DNA of 18,751 nt from Solirubrobacteraceae bacterium (GTDB lineage Bacteria; Actinomycetota; Thermoleophilia; Solirubrobacterales; Solirubrobacteraceae), in the NCBI GenBank assembly GCA_025455895.1, contig JALOLQ010000011.1:1-18751 (forward strand), given 5' to 3'. This document shows, one piece after another, positions 1 to 8,982 of this stretch. The notes beneath the pieces are model-generated. The model did not search any database, was not told where the DNA came from, and saw only the letters and a list, made by a program, of their open reading frames with translations. Positions within the stretch are counted from its first letter, which is position 1, and each line of letters opens with the position of its first letter. The position numbers were made by a program, and so were the translations under genes.

Positions 1-1241
1 CGCGTGCTGCGCGAGCTGTGCGCCGGCCGCGCCTGCCGCTTCGCCACGCGCGACGTGCGCCGCGACCTGCGGCGCCTGACCGGCCGGCTCGCCCGCCGGC
101 CGCTCACCGGGACGATCACCGCGCCCGCGGGCGGGCGCCTCGGCGTCGAGCTGACCGACACGGGGCTCTGGCAGGTGCTGCTGGCCGGGGACCTCAACCC
201 GGCCCTGCGCGCCGAGCTCCCCGGCGCGGTGAGCGCCGCGCTCCGCGGGGATCGCACGCCGATCCTGCGCCTGCGGGCGCGCTCGCGCGGCCTCACCGGC
301 ACCGCCCAGTCGGCCGCGCCGAACGCCTCGCTCTTCACCGTCACGCGCTGCAGCGAGACGCTCTTCCCGTGGTCGGCGGCGGCCGGCGCGAGCGCCCGGC
401 TGATCCAGGCCCGGGCGGCGGTCCGCGCGCTCCCCGCGCGCGACTTCGCCCCGTTCTCCGCCGACGTCGCGCTGCGCGCGAGCGTGGCGACGCTCTGCTC
501 GGCGTGGCCCGCGGCGGCACGCTCGCCGCAGGCCGGCCCGCCGCCGGCGGTCCCGACGCTCGTGCTCGCCGGCGCCGCCGACCTGCGCACGCCGCTCGAA
601 CAGGCCCGGAGCGTCGCGGCCACCATTCCGGGCGCGCGGGTCGTCGCGGTGCCCGGCACCGGCCACTCGGTGCTCGGCGGGGACCTCGGCGGCTGCGTGG
701 ACGACGAGCTCGCGGCCTTCGCCGCGGGCCGGGCCGCCGCGTGCACGCCGGCGGCCAGCCAGTTCAGCCCCACTCCGCGCCCGCCGCTGCGCCTGTCCGA
801 GCTGGCCGGGGGCAGCCGCGCGCTGCGCACGCTCTCGGCCGTGCGCCTGACGCTCAGCGACGTGCGCCGGCAGCTGATCGGGGATGCGATCGCCGCCGGC
901 CGGCCCGTGCGCAGCGGCTCGCGCACCGGCGGGCTGCGCGGCGGCGTGGCCACCGTCGAAGGCGATTTCGTGACGATGGCCCGGGTCGCCTACGTGCCCG
1001 GGATCCGCGTCTCCGGGATCTACGGCATCCGCGGCGGGGCCACCTCGCGGCTCGCGGTCACCGGGCCGGCGGGGGCGAACGGGCGCGTCGACATCAGCGC
1101 CGCCGGGGAGATCACCGGCGTCCTCGGCGGCCGGCGCGTGCGCGTGCCGGCGCCGTCCGCCGCCGGGGCCCGCGCGGCCCGCGCCCGCGACCTGCTCGCC
1201 GTGCCCGCCCCGGCGAACCCCGGGCTGCGTAGCCTGGGCTG

Positions 1242-1242
<1 letters not shown>
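1..1242 (+). CDS. alpha/beta hydrolase, TAP-like C-terminal part (5' truncated)
   Basis: This is the 3' part of a gene that enters from the left edge; the frame is open from base 1 and stops with TGA at 1240-1242. Seen: a segment ending in VPTLVLAGAADLRTP, with the acidic catalytic candidate at Asp194 of the visible 413 residues, then VPGTGHS with the catalytic His at 222, followed by a conserved-looking GGCVDDELAAF segment. This order matches the TAP-like C-terminal domain of secreted tripeptidyl aminopeptidases and related alpha/beta hydrolases. The nucleophile Ser lies in the missing part. About 170 residues follow the hydrolase core (from about residue 245): a proline-rich linker, then a Gly/Arg/Val-rich, probably beta-rich tail I do not recognise. 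The stop overlaps the next gene's ATG by one base. Substrate cannot be told from sequence. Family is fairly sure, exact activity is not. Confidence 0.85.
1230..1235 (+). promoter_or_regulatory. possible -10 box of the DUF255 gene (leaderless type)
   Basis: TAGCCT stands six bases before the ATG at 1242, inside the last codons of the hydrolase gene. The same TANNNT-N6-8-start arrangement precedes five other genes of this window. No convincing -35 box is visible. If used, the DUF255 gene would have its own leaderless transcript besides read-through from upstream. Confidence 0.4.
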
Positions 1243-3248
<2,006 letters not shown>

Positions 3249-3254
3249 ATCCCG

Positions 3255-3286
3255 GGGACCGGGCTGCTAGAACCTCTGCCGGTCCC
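3255..3286 (+). terminator. inverted repeat between DUF255 and MMPL genes
   Basis: GGGACCGG (3255-3262) and CCGGTCCC (3279-3286) form a perfect 8-bp stem with a 16-base loop, seven bases after the DUF255 stop. There is no T-run after it, so it is either a factor-dependent terminator, an attenuator or an operator for the transporter gene downstream. Confidence 0.3.
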
Positions 3287-3314
3287 GCCCGCCCGCCTCC
3301 GACCTCCCCTGCTC

Positions 3315-5636
3315 ATGAAGAAGCTCCTCATGCTCCCCGCCGGCCCGCGCTCGAAGTGGGTCGTCCTCGCGATCTGGATCGCGGCGATCTTCGCCGTCAG
3401 CGGCGCCCAGCTGCCGACGAAGTTCGAGGACATCCAGAAGAACGACTCCGCCTCGTTCCTGCCGGGGGACGCCGAGTCCACCAAGGCGCTGGCGAAGACC
3501 GAGGAGCTCCAGGGCGCCGAGAACGTGACGATCGTCGCGGTCTACCGCCGCGAGGGCGGGCTCACCGGCGCCGACAAGGCGCAGATCGCCGAGGACCGCG
3601 AGCGGCTCAACGCGCTGAACCTGCCCGCCACGAAGCCGTTCGGCGAGCCCGAGCTCTCGCGGGACGGCAGCTCCGCGCTGCTGCTGGCCGACATCGCCAC
3701 CGACGGCGAGGCGGACACGATCCTCGACCCGGTCGAGGACGTGCGCGAGGAGATCAGCACCGACGGCTCGGGCGGCTCCGGGCTCCAGGTGAAGGTCACG
3801 GGCTCGGCCGGGTTCTCGGCCGATGCGATCAAGGTCTTCGAGAACATCAACGGCACGCTGCTGCTCGCCGCGGTCGCGCTCGTCTTCCTGCTGCTGGCGC
3901 TGATCTACCGCAGCCCGCTGTTCCTGTGGATCCCGCTGATCACCGTCGGCTTCGCCGAGATCATGGCGCGCTCGTTCGGGTGGGCCGCCGGCGAGCTGCT
4001 CGGCGTGACCGTCAACGGGCAGTCGGCGTCGATCATGAGCATCCTCGTCCTCGGGGCGGGGACCGACTACGCCCTGCTGCTCGTGGCGCGCTACCGCGAG
4101 GAACTGCGCCGCCACCAGGACAAGCACCGGGCGCTCGCCGAGTCGCTCACCGCCTCCGGGCCGGCGATCACCGCCTCCGCGCTGACCGTCGTGCTCGCGC
4201 TCATCTGCCTCGCCGTCGCCGAGGTCAACGGCACGGCCGGCCTCGGCCCGCTCGGCGCGATCGGCGTGCTCACCGCGATGGTGGCGATGCTCACGCTGCT
4301 CCCGGCGCTGCTCGGGATCTTCGGGCGCCGCGCGTTCTGGCCGTTCGTCCCCTACGGCCCCGACGGCGCCGACGCCCCGGACGCGACGCCCAAGCCCTCG
4401 CGCGTGCCGGCGACCGTCGGGTTCGTGCTGGCGATGCTGCTGAACGTCGGCGTGCTCGTCGGGGTGCTCGCGGCGCTCGGCGTCCCGGCCCCGGCGACGC
4501 TCGCCGTGATCGCCGTCGCGGCGATCCTGCTGCGCGTCTTCGGCGGGCCGTTCAAGGCGCGCTTCGCGCAGGCCGAGCATCGCTTCAGCGACGAGGCCAA
4601 GCAGGTCGACGCCACGCACGGGCGCTGGCGGGCCTGGGGCGAGTGGATCGCGCGCCGCCCGCGGCGCGTGTGGATCGTCACGACGCTGATCCTCGGCGTG
4701 ATGTCGCTCGGCCTGCTGAGCTACTCCAACGGCCTGACCCAGGGCAACTCGTTCCGCGGCGAGGTCGAGTCCGTCCAGGTGCCCGACGCGGCGAAGGTCG
4801 CGGCGGTCACCGCCGCGCTCGAGGGCACCGACGGCGTGGCGAACGTCCGCGAGGTCACCGAGGGCCCGCCCGGCACCTACCTCCAGGTGGCGCTCGAGCC
4901 GGACCCCTACTCCACCGAGGCGTTCGACCTGATCCCCGTGCTGCGCGACGCGGTGAAGGAGGCCGGCGGCGAGGACGTGCTCGTCGGCGGGACGACGGCG
5001 ATCGAGCGCGATCTGCGCGCGGCGAGCGTGCGCGACAACCGGGTGATCATCCCGCTCGTCCTGCTCGTCGTCTTCATCGTCCTGATCCTGCTCCTGCGCG
5101 CGCTCGCGGCGCCGCTGATCCTGATGGCGACCGTCGTGCTCTCGTTCGCCGCGGCGCTCGGCGTGAGCTACGTGGCCTTCGACCTGCTGTTCGACTTCCC
5201 GGGCAGCGACCCGTCGCTGCCGCTGTTCGCGTTCGTGTTCCTCGTGGCGCTCGGCATCGACTACAACATCTTCCTCATGGCCCGGGTGCGCGAGGAGACC
5301 GCGCGCTACGGCACGCGGCAGGGCATGCTGCGCGGCCTGGCGGTCACCGGCGGCGTGATCACCTCGGCGGGGATCGTGCTCGCCGGCACCTTCGCCGTGC
5401 TCGCGGTGCTGCCGCTCGTGCCGCTCACGCAGATCGGCTTCGCGGTCGCCTTCGGCGTGCTGCTCGACACGTTCGTCGTGCGCTCGACGCTCGTCCCCGC
5501 GCTCGTGTTCGACATCGGCCGCAAGGTCTGGTGGCCGTCGCGGCTCGCGCACGAGGGCGATCCCGGCGGCCTGGTGCCCGAGGACGAGCCGCGCGACGAG
5601 CAGCCGGCGCCGCCCGCGCCGGCGCCCGCAGGCTGA
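3315..5636 (+). CDS. MMPL-family (RND superfamily) membrane transporter
   Basis: This 773-residue protein has the two-fold layout of MMPL/RND proteins: an N-terminal membrane helix (about 14-32), a soluble domain (about 35-165), a cluster of hydrophobic helices (about 170-345), a further helix pair around 365-415, a second amphipathic/soluble segment, and a second helix cluster (about 575-735). Each half carries the family's charged motif inside a helix: GAGTDYALLLVARYREE with Asp251-Tyr252 and GIDYNIFLMARVREE with Asp649-Tyr650. In this superfamily such residues take part in proton-coupled transport. The C-terminus is a Pro/Ala-rich tail. Actinobacterial relatives export lipids or other hydrophobic compounds; the substrate here cannot be inferred. 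The first ATG of the frame is at 3315; no clear Shine-Dalgarno or near -10 box decides it, and ATG 3345 (residue 11) is a less likely alternative. Confidence 0.94.
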   Translation: MKKLLMLPAGPRSKWVVLAIWIAAIFAVSGAQLPTKFEDIQKNDSASFLPGDAESTKALAKTEELQGAENVTIVAVYRREGGLTGADKAQIAEDRERLNALNLPATKPFGEPELSRDGSSALLLADIATDGEADTILDPVEDVREEISTDGSGGSGLQVKVTGSAGFSADAIKVFENINGTLLLAAVALVFLLLALIYRSPLFLWIPLITVGFAEIMARSFGWAAGELLGVTVNGQSASIMSILVLGAGTDYALLLVARYREELRRHQDKHRALAESLTASGPAITASALTVVLALICLAVAEVNGTAGLGPLGAIGVLTAMVAMLTLLPALLGIFGRRAFWPFVPYGPDGADAPDATPKPSRVPATVGFVLAMLLNVGVLVGVLAALGVPAPATLAVIAVAAILLRVFGGPFKARFAQAEHRFSDEAKQVDATHGRWRAWGEWIARRPRRVWIVTTLILGVMSLGLLSYSNGLTQGNSFRGEVESVQVPDAAKVAAVTAALEGTDGVANVREVTEGPPGTYLQVALEPDPYSTEAFDLIPVLRDAVKEAGGEDVLVGGTTAIERDLRAASVRDNRVIIPLVLLVVFIVLILLLRALAAPLILMATVVLSFAAALGVSYVAFDLLFDFPGSDPSLPLFAFVFLVALGIDYNIFLMARVREETARYGTRQGMLRGLAVTGGVITSAGIVLAGTFAVLAVLPLVPLTQIGFAVAFGVLLDTFVVRSTLVPALVFDIGRKVWWPSRLAHEGDPGGLVPEDEPRDEQPAPPAPAPAG

Positions 5637-5669
5637 CGAACGTCACACAGGCGCGTGGGCGCGGCCCGG

Positions 5670-5675
5670 TAGGGT
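5670..5675 (+). promoter_or_regulatory. -10 box of the small secreted protein gene (leaderless type)
   Basis: TAGGGT lies exactly seven bases before ATG 5683, the same spacing as at the glutamine synthetase gene and the propeller gene. This spacing would put the transcription start on or next to the A of the start codon. No good -35 element is seen. Confidence 0.5.
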
Positions 5676-5682
5676 CGCGTCC

Positions 5683-6330
5683 ATGATGCGCCTGCTCCTG
5701 CCCGCCGGCTGCGCGATCACCCTGCTCGCCGCCGCCTCCCCCGCGACCGCCGCGCAGCTCACGAGCGACCGGTCCTGCTACGTCACCAACCAGCAGATGG
5801 TGCTCAGCGGCTCGGGGTTCACGCCCGGCGCCGACGTCGACCTCACCGCGCGCGGCACCACGCCGCTGCGCGGCCCGGCGGACGCCGCGGGGGCGTTCGG
5901 CGCCCGGCTGACGGCGCCCACGGGCGCGTCGCTCGGGCTGAAGAGCACCGAGCGCACGACGCTGGCGGTCACGGCGACCGACGCGGCGGGCGTCTCGGCG
6001 CAGGCGTCGGTGACGCTCGTGCAGTTCGCGTTCAAGACCGACGGCGGCCAGAAGTCGCCCCGCGCTCTGCGGACCTGGAAGTTCAGCGGCTTCCAGGACA
6101 CGACGCGCCCGATCTACGGGCACTTCCGCTTCGCCGGCAAGACGATCGCCAACTACCGCTTCGGCAAGCCCTCGGGCGCCTGCGGCCTGCTGACGAAGCG
6201 CGCCCCCGGGATCCCGGCGCGCTCGCGCGGCGGGCTGTGGACGATCCAGATCGACCAGAACCGGACCTACAAGCCCGGCGAGAAGGTCGCGCTGAAGGTC
6301 CAGTCGTTCGTGCGGACCGTGCTGCGCTGA
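5683..6330 (+). CDS. small secreted protein of unknown function
   Basis: The 215-residue product begins with a classical signal peptide: MMRLLLPAGCAITLLAAAS with likely cleavage after PATAA (around residue 24). The mature part falls into a first half (about 25-115) that looks like an Ig/beta-sandwich repeat, with the SGSGFTPGADVDLTARG type of motif seen in many secreted actinobacterial proteins. A basic second half (about 118-215) contains WKFSGF, IYGHFRFAGKTIANYRFGKPSGACG and WTIQIDQNRTYKPGEKVALKVQSF. Two cysteines (Cys32 and about Cys167) could pair after export. I do not recognise a named family for the second half. ATG 5683 was chosen over 5686 because it sits seven bases from the TAGGGT box. 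It is a separate unit from the transporter gene 46 bases upstream, and it converges on the glutamine synthetase gene. Confidence 0.85.
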   Translation: MMRLLLPAGCAITLLAAASPATAAQLTSDRSCYVTNQQMVLSGSGFTPGADVDLTARGTTPLRGPADAAGAFGARLTAPTGASLGLKSTERTTLAVTATDAAGVSAQASVTLVQFAFKTDGGQKSPRALRTWKFSGFQDTTRPIYGHFRFAGKTIANYRFGKPSGACGLLTKRAPGIPARSRGGLWTIQIDQNRTYKPGEKVALKVQSFVRTVLR

Positions 6331-6338
6331 GGCCTCAG
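6327..6338. repeat. palindrome spanning two convergent stop codons
   Basis: CTGAGGCCTCAG is a perfect 12-base palindrome that contains the TGA of the secreted-protein gene and, on the other strand, the TGA of glutamine synthetase. Only four bases separate the two coding regions, so no dedicated terminator fits between them. The symmetry may be partly a by-product of facing TGA codons. Confidence 0.5.
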
Positions 6339-7675
6339 AGCACCGGCAGGTAGCGGTCGAGCTCCCACTGCGTGACCTGCACGCGGTAGTCCTCCCATTC
6401 CTGGCGCTTGATCTCGACGTAGCGGTTGAACGTGTGCTCGCCGAGCGCGCGCAGGACGAGCTCGGACTCGGCGGTCAGCTCGATCGCCTCGCCCAGCGTC
6501 TCGGGCAGCTGCTCGATCCCGAGCCGCCGGCGCTCGTCCGGGGCCAGGTGGTAGAGGTTCTTGTCCATCGGCTCGGGCAGCTCGTAGCCCTTCTCGATCC
6601 CCTCGAGCCCGGCGTGCAGGAGCACCGCGAAGGTCAGGTAGGGATTGCAGGCCGGGTCCGGGCAGCGCAGCTCCATCCGCGTGGCCTGCTCCTTGCCGGG
6701 GTGGTAGAGCGGCACGCGCACGAGCGCCGAGCGGTTGCGCCGTGACCACGCCGCGTAGACCGGGGCCTCGTAGCCGGGAACGAGCCGCTTGTAGCTGTTG
6801 ACCCACTGCGCGAAGACGGCGCTCATCTCGCGCGCGTGCTTGAGCTGGCCGGCGATGAACGCCTTGCCGGTCGCGCTGAGGAAGTACGGGTCGCCCTCGT
6901 CGAAGAACGCGTTGCGCCCGCCCTGGAAGAGCGACATGTGGGTGTGCATGCCGGACCCGTTCTCACCGAACAGCGGCTTGGGCATGAAGGTCGCGTGCCA
7001 GCCGTACTTCAGCGCGTACTCCTTCACGGTGATCCGGTAGGTCATGCAGTCGTCGGCCATCTTCAGCGCGTCGGGGTAGCGCATGTCGACCTCGTGCTGG
7101 CTGGGGCCGACCTCGTGGTGGCTGTACTCCACGTGGATCCCGAGCTGCTCGAGCGCCAGCACGGTCTCGCGGCGCACGTCGGAGCCGGCGTCGAGCGTGG
7201 TCAGGTCGAAGTAGCCGCCCTCGTCGAGCACCTCGGTGCCGTGCTTGTCCTTGAAGAGGAAGTACTCGAGCTCGGGGCCGACGTTGAAGGTGTCGAACCC
7301 GAGCTTCTCCATCCGCTGCAGCGCGCGGCGCAGCACGTGCCGCGGATCGCCCTCGTACGGCGTGCGCTCGGGCGTGAGCACGTCGCAGAACATGCGCGCG
7401 ACGCCCTGCTCCTCGGGTCGCCACGGCAGCACGGCGAACGTCGACGGATCGGGCATCGCGATCATGTCCGACTCCTCGATCGCGTTGAAGCCGGTGATCG
7501 ACGAGCCGTCGAAGCCCATGCCGCCCTCGAAGGCGTCCTCGAGCTCGTCACGGCCGATCGAGAACGACTTCAGCTGGCCGAGGATGTCCGTGAACCAGAG
7601 GCGGATGAAGCGGATGTCGCGCTCGTCGCAGAGGGCGCTGACGTCAGCGGGCGTGGCGGGCTTCGGGTCCTCCAT
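6335..7675 (-). CDS. glnA: glutamine synthetase, type I (GSI-alpha-like)
   Basis: ATP-dependent amidation of glutamate by ammonium, in the cytosol. The 446-residue length matches short GSI-alpha enzymes (B. subtilis GlnA is 444). Motifs in order: GFDGSSITGF at 54-63, the metal-binding PELEY at about 134-138, SHHEVGPSQHE at about 185-195, the ATP-loop segment FMPKPLFGENGSGMHTHMS at 230-248, NRSALVRVP, and RCPDPACNPYLTFA. The 25-residue insertion of GSI-beta is absent. The DKNLYHLAPDE segment aligns with the loop that carries the adenylylated Tyr in GSI-beta, but adenylylation is not expected in this class. At the position of B. subtilis Arg62 (feedback control in GSI-alpha) this protein has Ala65 (ITGFNAIEESD). 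The similarity to actinobacterial GlnA2-type paralogues leaves open that it acts on another glutamylation substrate. It starts at ATG 7675, seven bases after a TAGGGT box. Confidence 0.95.
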   Translation of the reverse strand: MEDPKPATPADVSALCDERDIRFIRLWFTDILGQLKSFSIGRDELEDAFEGGMGFDGSSITGFNAIEESDMIAMPDPSTFAVLPWRPEEQGVARMFCDVLTPERTPYEGDPRHVLRRALQRMEKLGFDTFNVGPELEYFLFKDKHGTEVLDEGGYFDLTTLDAGSDVRRETVLALEQLGIHVEYSHHEVGPSQHEVDMRYPDALKMADDCMTYRITVKEYALKYGWHATFMPKPLFGENGSGMHTHMSLFQGGRNAFFDEGDPYFLSATGKAFIAGQLKHAREMSAVFAQWVNSYKRLVPGYEAPVYAAWSRRNRSALVRVPLYHPGKEQATRMELRCPDPACNPYLTFAVLLHAGLEGIEKGYELPEPMDKNLYHLAPDERRRLGIEQLPETLGEAIELTAESELVLRALGEHTFNRYVEIKRQEWEDYRVQVTQWELDRYLPVL

Positions 7676-7682
7676 GACGGGG

Positions 7683-7688
7683 ACCCTA
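7683..7688 (-). promoter_or_regulatory. -10 box of glnA (leaderless type)
   Basis: On the minus strand TAGGGT is followed by seven bases and then the ATG of glnA. This is identical in hexamer and spacing to the box before the secreted-protein gene at 5683. Confidence 0.5.
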
Positions 7689-7704
7689 GCGGGCCGTCCG
7701 CGGC

Positions 7705-7755
7705 GCCTGACCGGACCCGCGGTCCGGCCCGGGTGGCCATCCGGGCCGGTCAGGC
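7705..7755 (-). terminator. nested hairpins after the CMD-family gene
   Basis: Three perfect inverted repeats lie here: 10-base arms 7705-7714 with 7746-7755, 7-base arms 7711-7717 with 7721-7727 (loop of three), and 7-base arms 7726-7732 with 7741-7747 (loop of eight). The inner pairs compete with each other. The outer arm includes the stop codon of the upstream gene. There is no T-run, so a Rho-dependent or structure-only terminator is the likeliest reading. It separates the CMD gene from the glnA promoter. Confidence 0.45.
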
Positions 7756-8307
7756 CGCGAGCAGCCGGCCCGCTTCGGTGGAGCCGTCGACCGGGACGTC
7801 GCCGGCCACGTTGATCAGCGCGGTGAACGTCTCGAGCGCGACGACGGCGATCGCCTCGAGCAGCTGCTCGTCGGTCCAGCCGAGCTCGCGCGCCTCCTCG
7901 ACCACGTGGTCGGGGAGCGGCCCGCCGGCGCGCACCAGCGGCTCGAGGCAGCGCAGCAGCGCCGCCTGCGCCGGGTCGCGTGACTCGAAGCGGCGCGCGG
8001 CGGCGACCTCGTCGTGCGTCAGGCCGGCCATCCGCGCCGAGCGCACGTGCGTGGCGATCCCGGGCGCCGAGCCGTGGTGGCTCGCGACGGCGAGCGCGAT
8101 CCGCTCGAGGGTCGGGCCGTCGAGCGTGCCGTGGCGCAGCTCGGAGCGCAGCCGCGCGTAGCCGCGCAGGGCCGCCGGCGAGCCGGCGAGCACGCCGAGG
8201 AAGTTCGGGAGCTGCCCGGCGGCGCGCTGCGCGCCGCGCAGCACGGGCGCCGATCCGGGCGGGGCACTGAGCTCGTCGTGGACGGGAAAGCGGCTGATCG
8301 CGGTCAT
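7750..8307 (-). CDS. carboxymuconolactone decarboxylase (AhpD-like) fold protein without CxxC
   Basis: This 185-residue protein has the CMD/AhpD fold pattern: LPNFLGVLAGSPAALRGYARL, then LDGPTLERIALAVASHHGSAPGIATHVRSARMAGLTHDEV, and a second helical stretch with WTDEQLLEAIAVVALETFTALINVAGDVP. In peroxidase members the segment after LERI reads xCxYCxxxH. Here the two cysteine positions are Ser80 and Gly83, while the matching Glu (Glu68) and His (His87) remain. A thiol peroxidase activity like that of AhpD is therefore not expected. A non-redox role (decarboxylase/lyase-like or a lost activity) fits better. The start ATG 8307 has a GGAG ribosome-binding site six bases away. It follows the riboswitch-controlled small gene by 88 bases on the same strand and could share its transcript. 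Confidence 0.85.
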   Translation of the reverse strand: MTAISRFPVHDELSAPPGSAPVLRGAQRAAGQLPNFLGVLAGSPAALRGYARLRSELRHGTLDGPTLERIALAVASHHGSAPGIATHVRSARMAGLTHDEVAAARRFESRDPAQAALLRCLEPLVRAGGPLPDHVVEEARELGWTDEQLLEAIAVVALETFTALINVAGDVPVDGSTEAGRLLAA

Positions 8308-8313
8308 GCGGGT

Positions 8314-8317
8314 CTCC
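8314..8317 (-). promoter_or_regulatory. ribosome binding site of the CMD-family gene
   Basis: GGAG stands six bases before ATG 8307 on the minus strand. It is one of the few clear Shine-Dalgarno sites in the window, where most genes look leaderless. This suggests the gene is translated from a longer transcript, probably coming from the small gene upstream. Confidence 0.6.
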
Positions 8318-8353
8318 GGCGGGAAGGGTCCTCTGCCGGGGATACGCGGCCCG

Positions 8354-8365
8354 CCGGGTACCCGG
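8354..8365. repeat. palindrome between the small membrane protein and CMD genes
   Basis: CCGGGTACCCGG is a perfect 12-base palindrome in the 88-base gap 8308-8395. It may be an operator or a weak hairpin; there is no T-run. TATCCC on the minus strand just downstream (8338-8343) is not a convincing -10 box. Confidence 0.3.
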
Positions 8366-8395
8366 GCGAGCGCGGGTGCGCCACGTGGGGCGCGA

Positions 8396-8743
8396 TCAGC
8401 CCGAGGTCAGCGCGACGAGCACGAGGACCAGCCCGAGCAGCACGGCCCAGGCGGCGAGCCGGTCGGGGCGGGCGCTGAAGCGCTCCGCCACCGGCGCGGC
8501 GGGGCGGCGGCGCTCGACCTCGACGAGGCGGCGCGCCACCGGGGTCTCGGCGGGGCGGCCGGTGATCTGGACGGTGCGCCGGGCGGCGCGGCGCGGCGCG
8601 TCCGGCGCGGCGGAATCGGCCGGCGGTCCGGGGACCAGCCGCAGGGCGGGCCGGGCGGGCGCCTCGGTGCCGCGGCGCTCCTCGAGCTCTTCGCGCAGGT
8701 GCTCCACCTCGGACCACCAGGCGCGCGCGTGCTGTTGCGACAT
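8396..8743 (-). CDS. small tail-anchored membrane protein behind a c-di-AMP riboswitch
   Basis: A 115-residue protein with no signal peptide. Residues 1-25 are a charged, likely helical segment (ARAWWSEVEHLREELEERR). Residues 26-90 are Pro/Ala/Arg-rich and probably disordered, with an RRTVQITGRP patch. Residues 95-113 are a single hydrophobic helix (RLAAWAVLLGLVLVLVALT) ending two residues before the C-terminus. The topology should be tail-anchored with the basic N-part in the cytosol. I do not recognise a named family. The ATG at 8743 lies 20 bases after the conserved 3' end of the riboswitch, with only a weak purine-rich site (GAAAGAG) ahead of it. Riboswitch control predicts a job in osmotic/potassium balance or cell-wall upkeep, which is inference only. 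No LysM, NlpC/P60 or Rpf domain, common behind this riboswitch in Actinobacteria, is present. Confidence 0.8.
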   Translation of the reverse strand: MSQQHARAWWSEVEHLREELEERRGTEAPARPALRLVPGPPADSAAPDAPRRAARRTVQITGRPAETPVARRLVEVERRRPAAPVAERFSARPDRLAAWAVLLGLVLVLVALTSG

Positions 8744-8763
8744 GTCGTGTCGGTCTCTTTCGT

Positions 8764-8898
8764 CGGCTTACGGGGTTAGCTGACGGGCTCGCGCAGAAAG
8801 AGCTGGCGCTACGCCGGACGAGCCGGCGATTCGCCCCGGAATCGGGTCCCCCGCTCCCCGCCGGCGGCCGCTATGGGCACCTGCGGGAACTCAGCGGT
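8764..8898 (-). promoter_or_regulatory. c-di-AMP riboswitch (ydaO-yuaA class)
   Basis: Read on the minus strand, the leader shows the conserved blocks of the ydaO-yuaA RNA in the right order: ACCGCUGAG (8898-8890), GAGCGGGGGACCC (8856-8844), GGGGCGAAUC (8837-8828), CCCGUCAGCUAACC (8787-8774) and GUAAGC (8771-8766). From memory, the B. subtilis ydaO leader has near-identical strings (GAGCGGGGGACCC, GGGGUGAAUC, CCGUCAGCUAACCUCGUAAGC). The 5' GCUGA and 3' UAAGC blocks can close the P1 helix. The CGCCGGCUCGUCCGGCG part forms a variable stem. A TAGGCT -10 box lies just upstream and the 115-aa membrane-protein gene starts 20 bases downstream. Known members bind c-di-AMP and turn expression off. No intrinsic terminator is seen before the ATG, so control may be by ribosome access or Rho. 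Ends are approximate. Confidence 0.9.
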
Positions 8899-8910
8899 AT
8901 CGGTCCGGAC

Positions 8911-8916
8911 AGCCTA
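8911..8916 (-). promoter_or_regulatory. -10 box of the riboswitch transcript
   Basis: TAGGCT on the minus strand stands 12 bases before the first conserved riboswitch block. Transcription would begin around 8903-8904, just ahead of the RNA fold. The hexamer is identical to the box before the propeller gene at 15889. No clear -35 box is present. Confidence 0.5.
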
Positions 8917-8935
8917 GCGAGGACGCAGGCGGCAC

Positions 8936-8958
8936 CGCGTCCCGGATCCCGGGACGCG
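8936..8958 (-). terminator. strong hairpin after the cytochrome c gene
   Basis: CGCGTCCCGG (8936-8945) pairs perfectly with CCGGGACGCG (8949-8958) across a three-base loop, a 10-bp GC-rich stem. It sits 25 bases after the cytochrome c stop codon and 20 bases before the riboswitch -10 box, which is where a terminator is needed. There is no T-run, as is common in high-GC actinobacteria. Confidence 0.6.
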
Positions 8959-8982
8959 CCGCGGCGCCGGCCGGGGCCTGCG

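Noticed and set aside
3267..5552. Long open frame on the minus strand opposite the MMPL transporter
   Set aside because: Its translation is low-complexity (Arg, Asp, Glu, His, Gln) and it mirrors the third-position bias of the real gene.
8899..8982. A small gene in the gap between cytochrome c and the riboswitch
   Set aside because: Only a hairpin and a promoter box are seen; no start codon with a credible frame.
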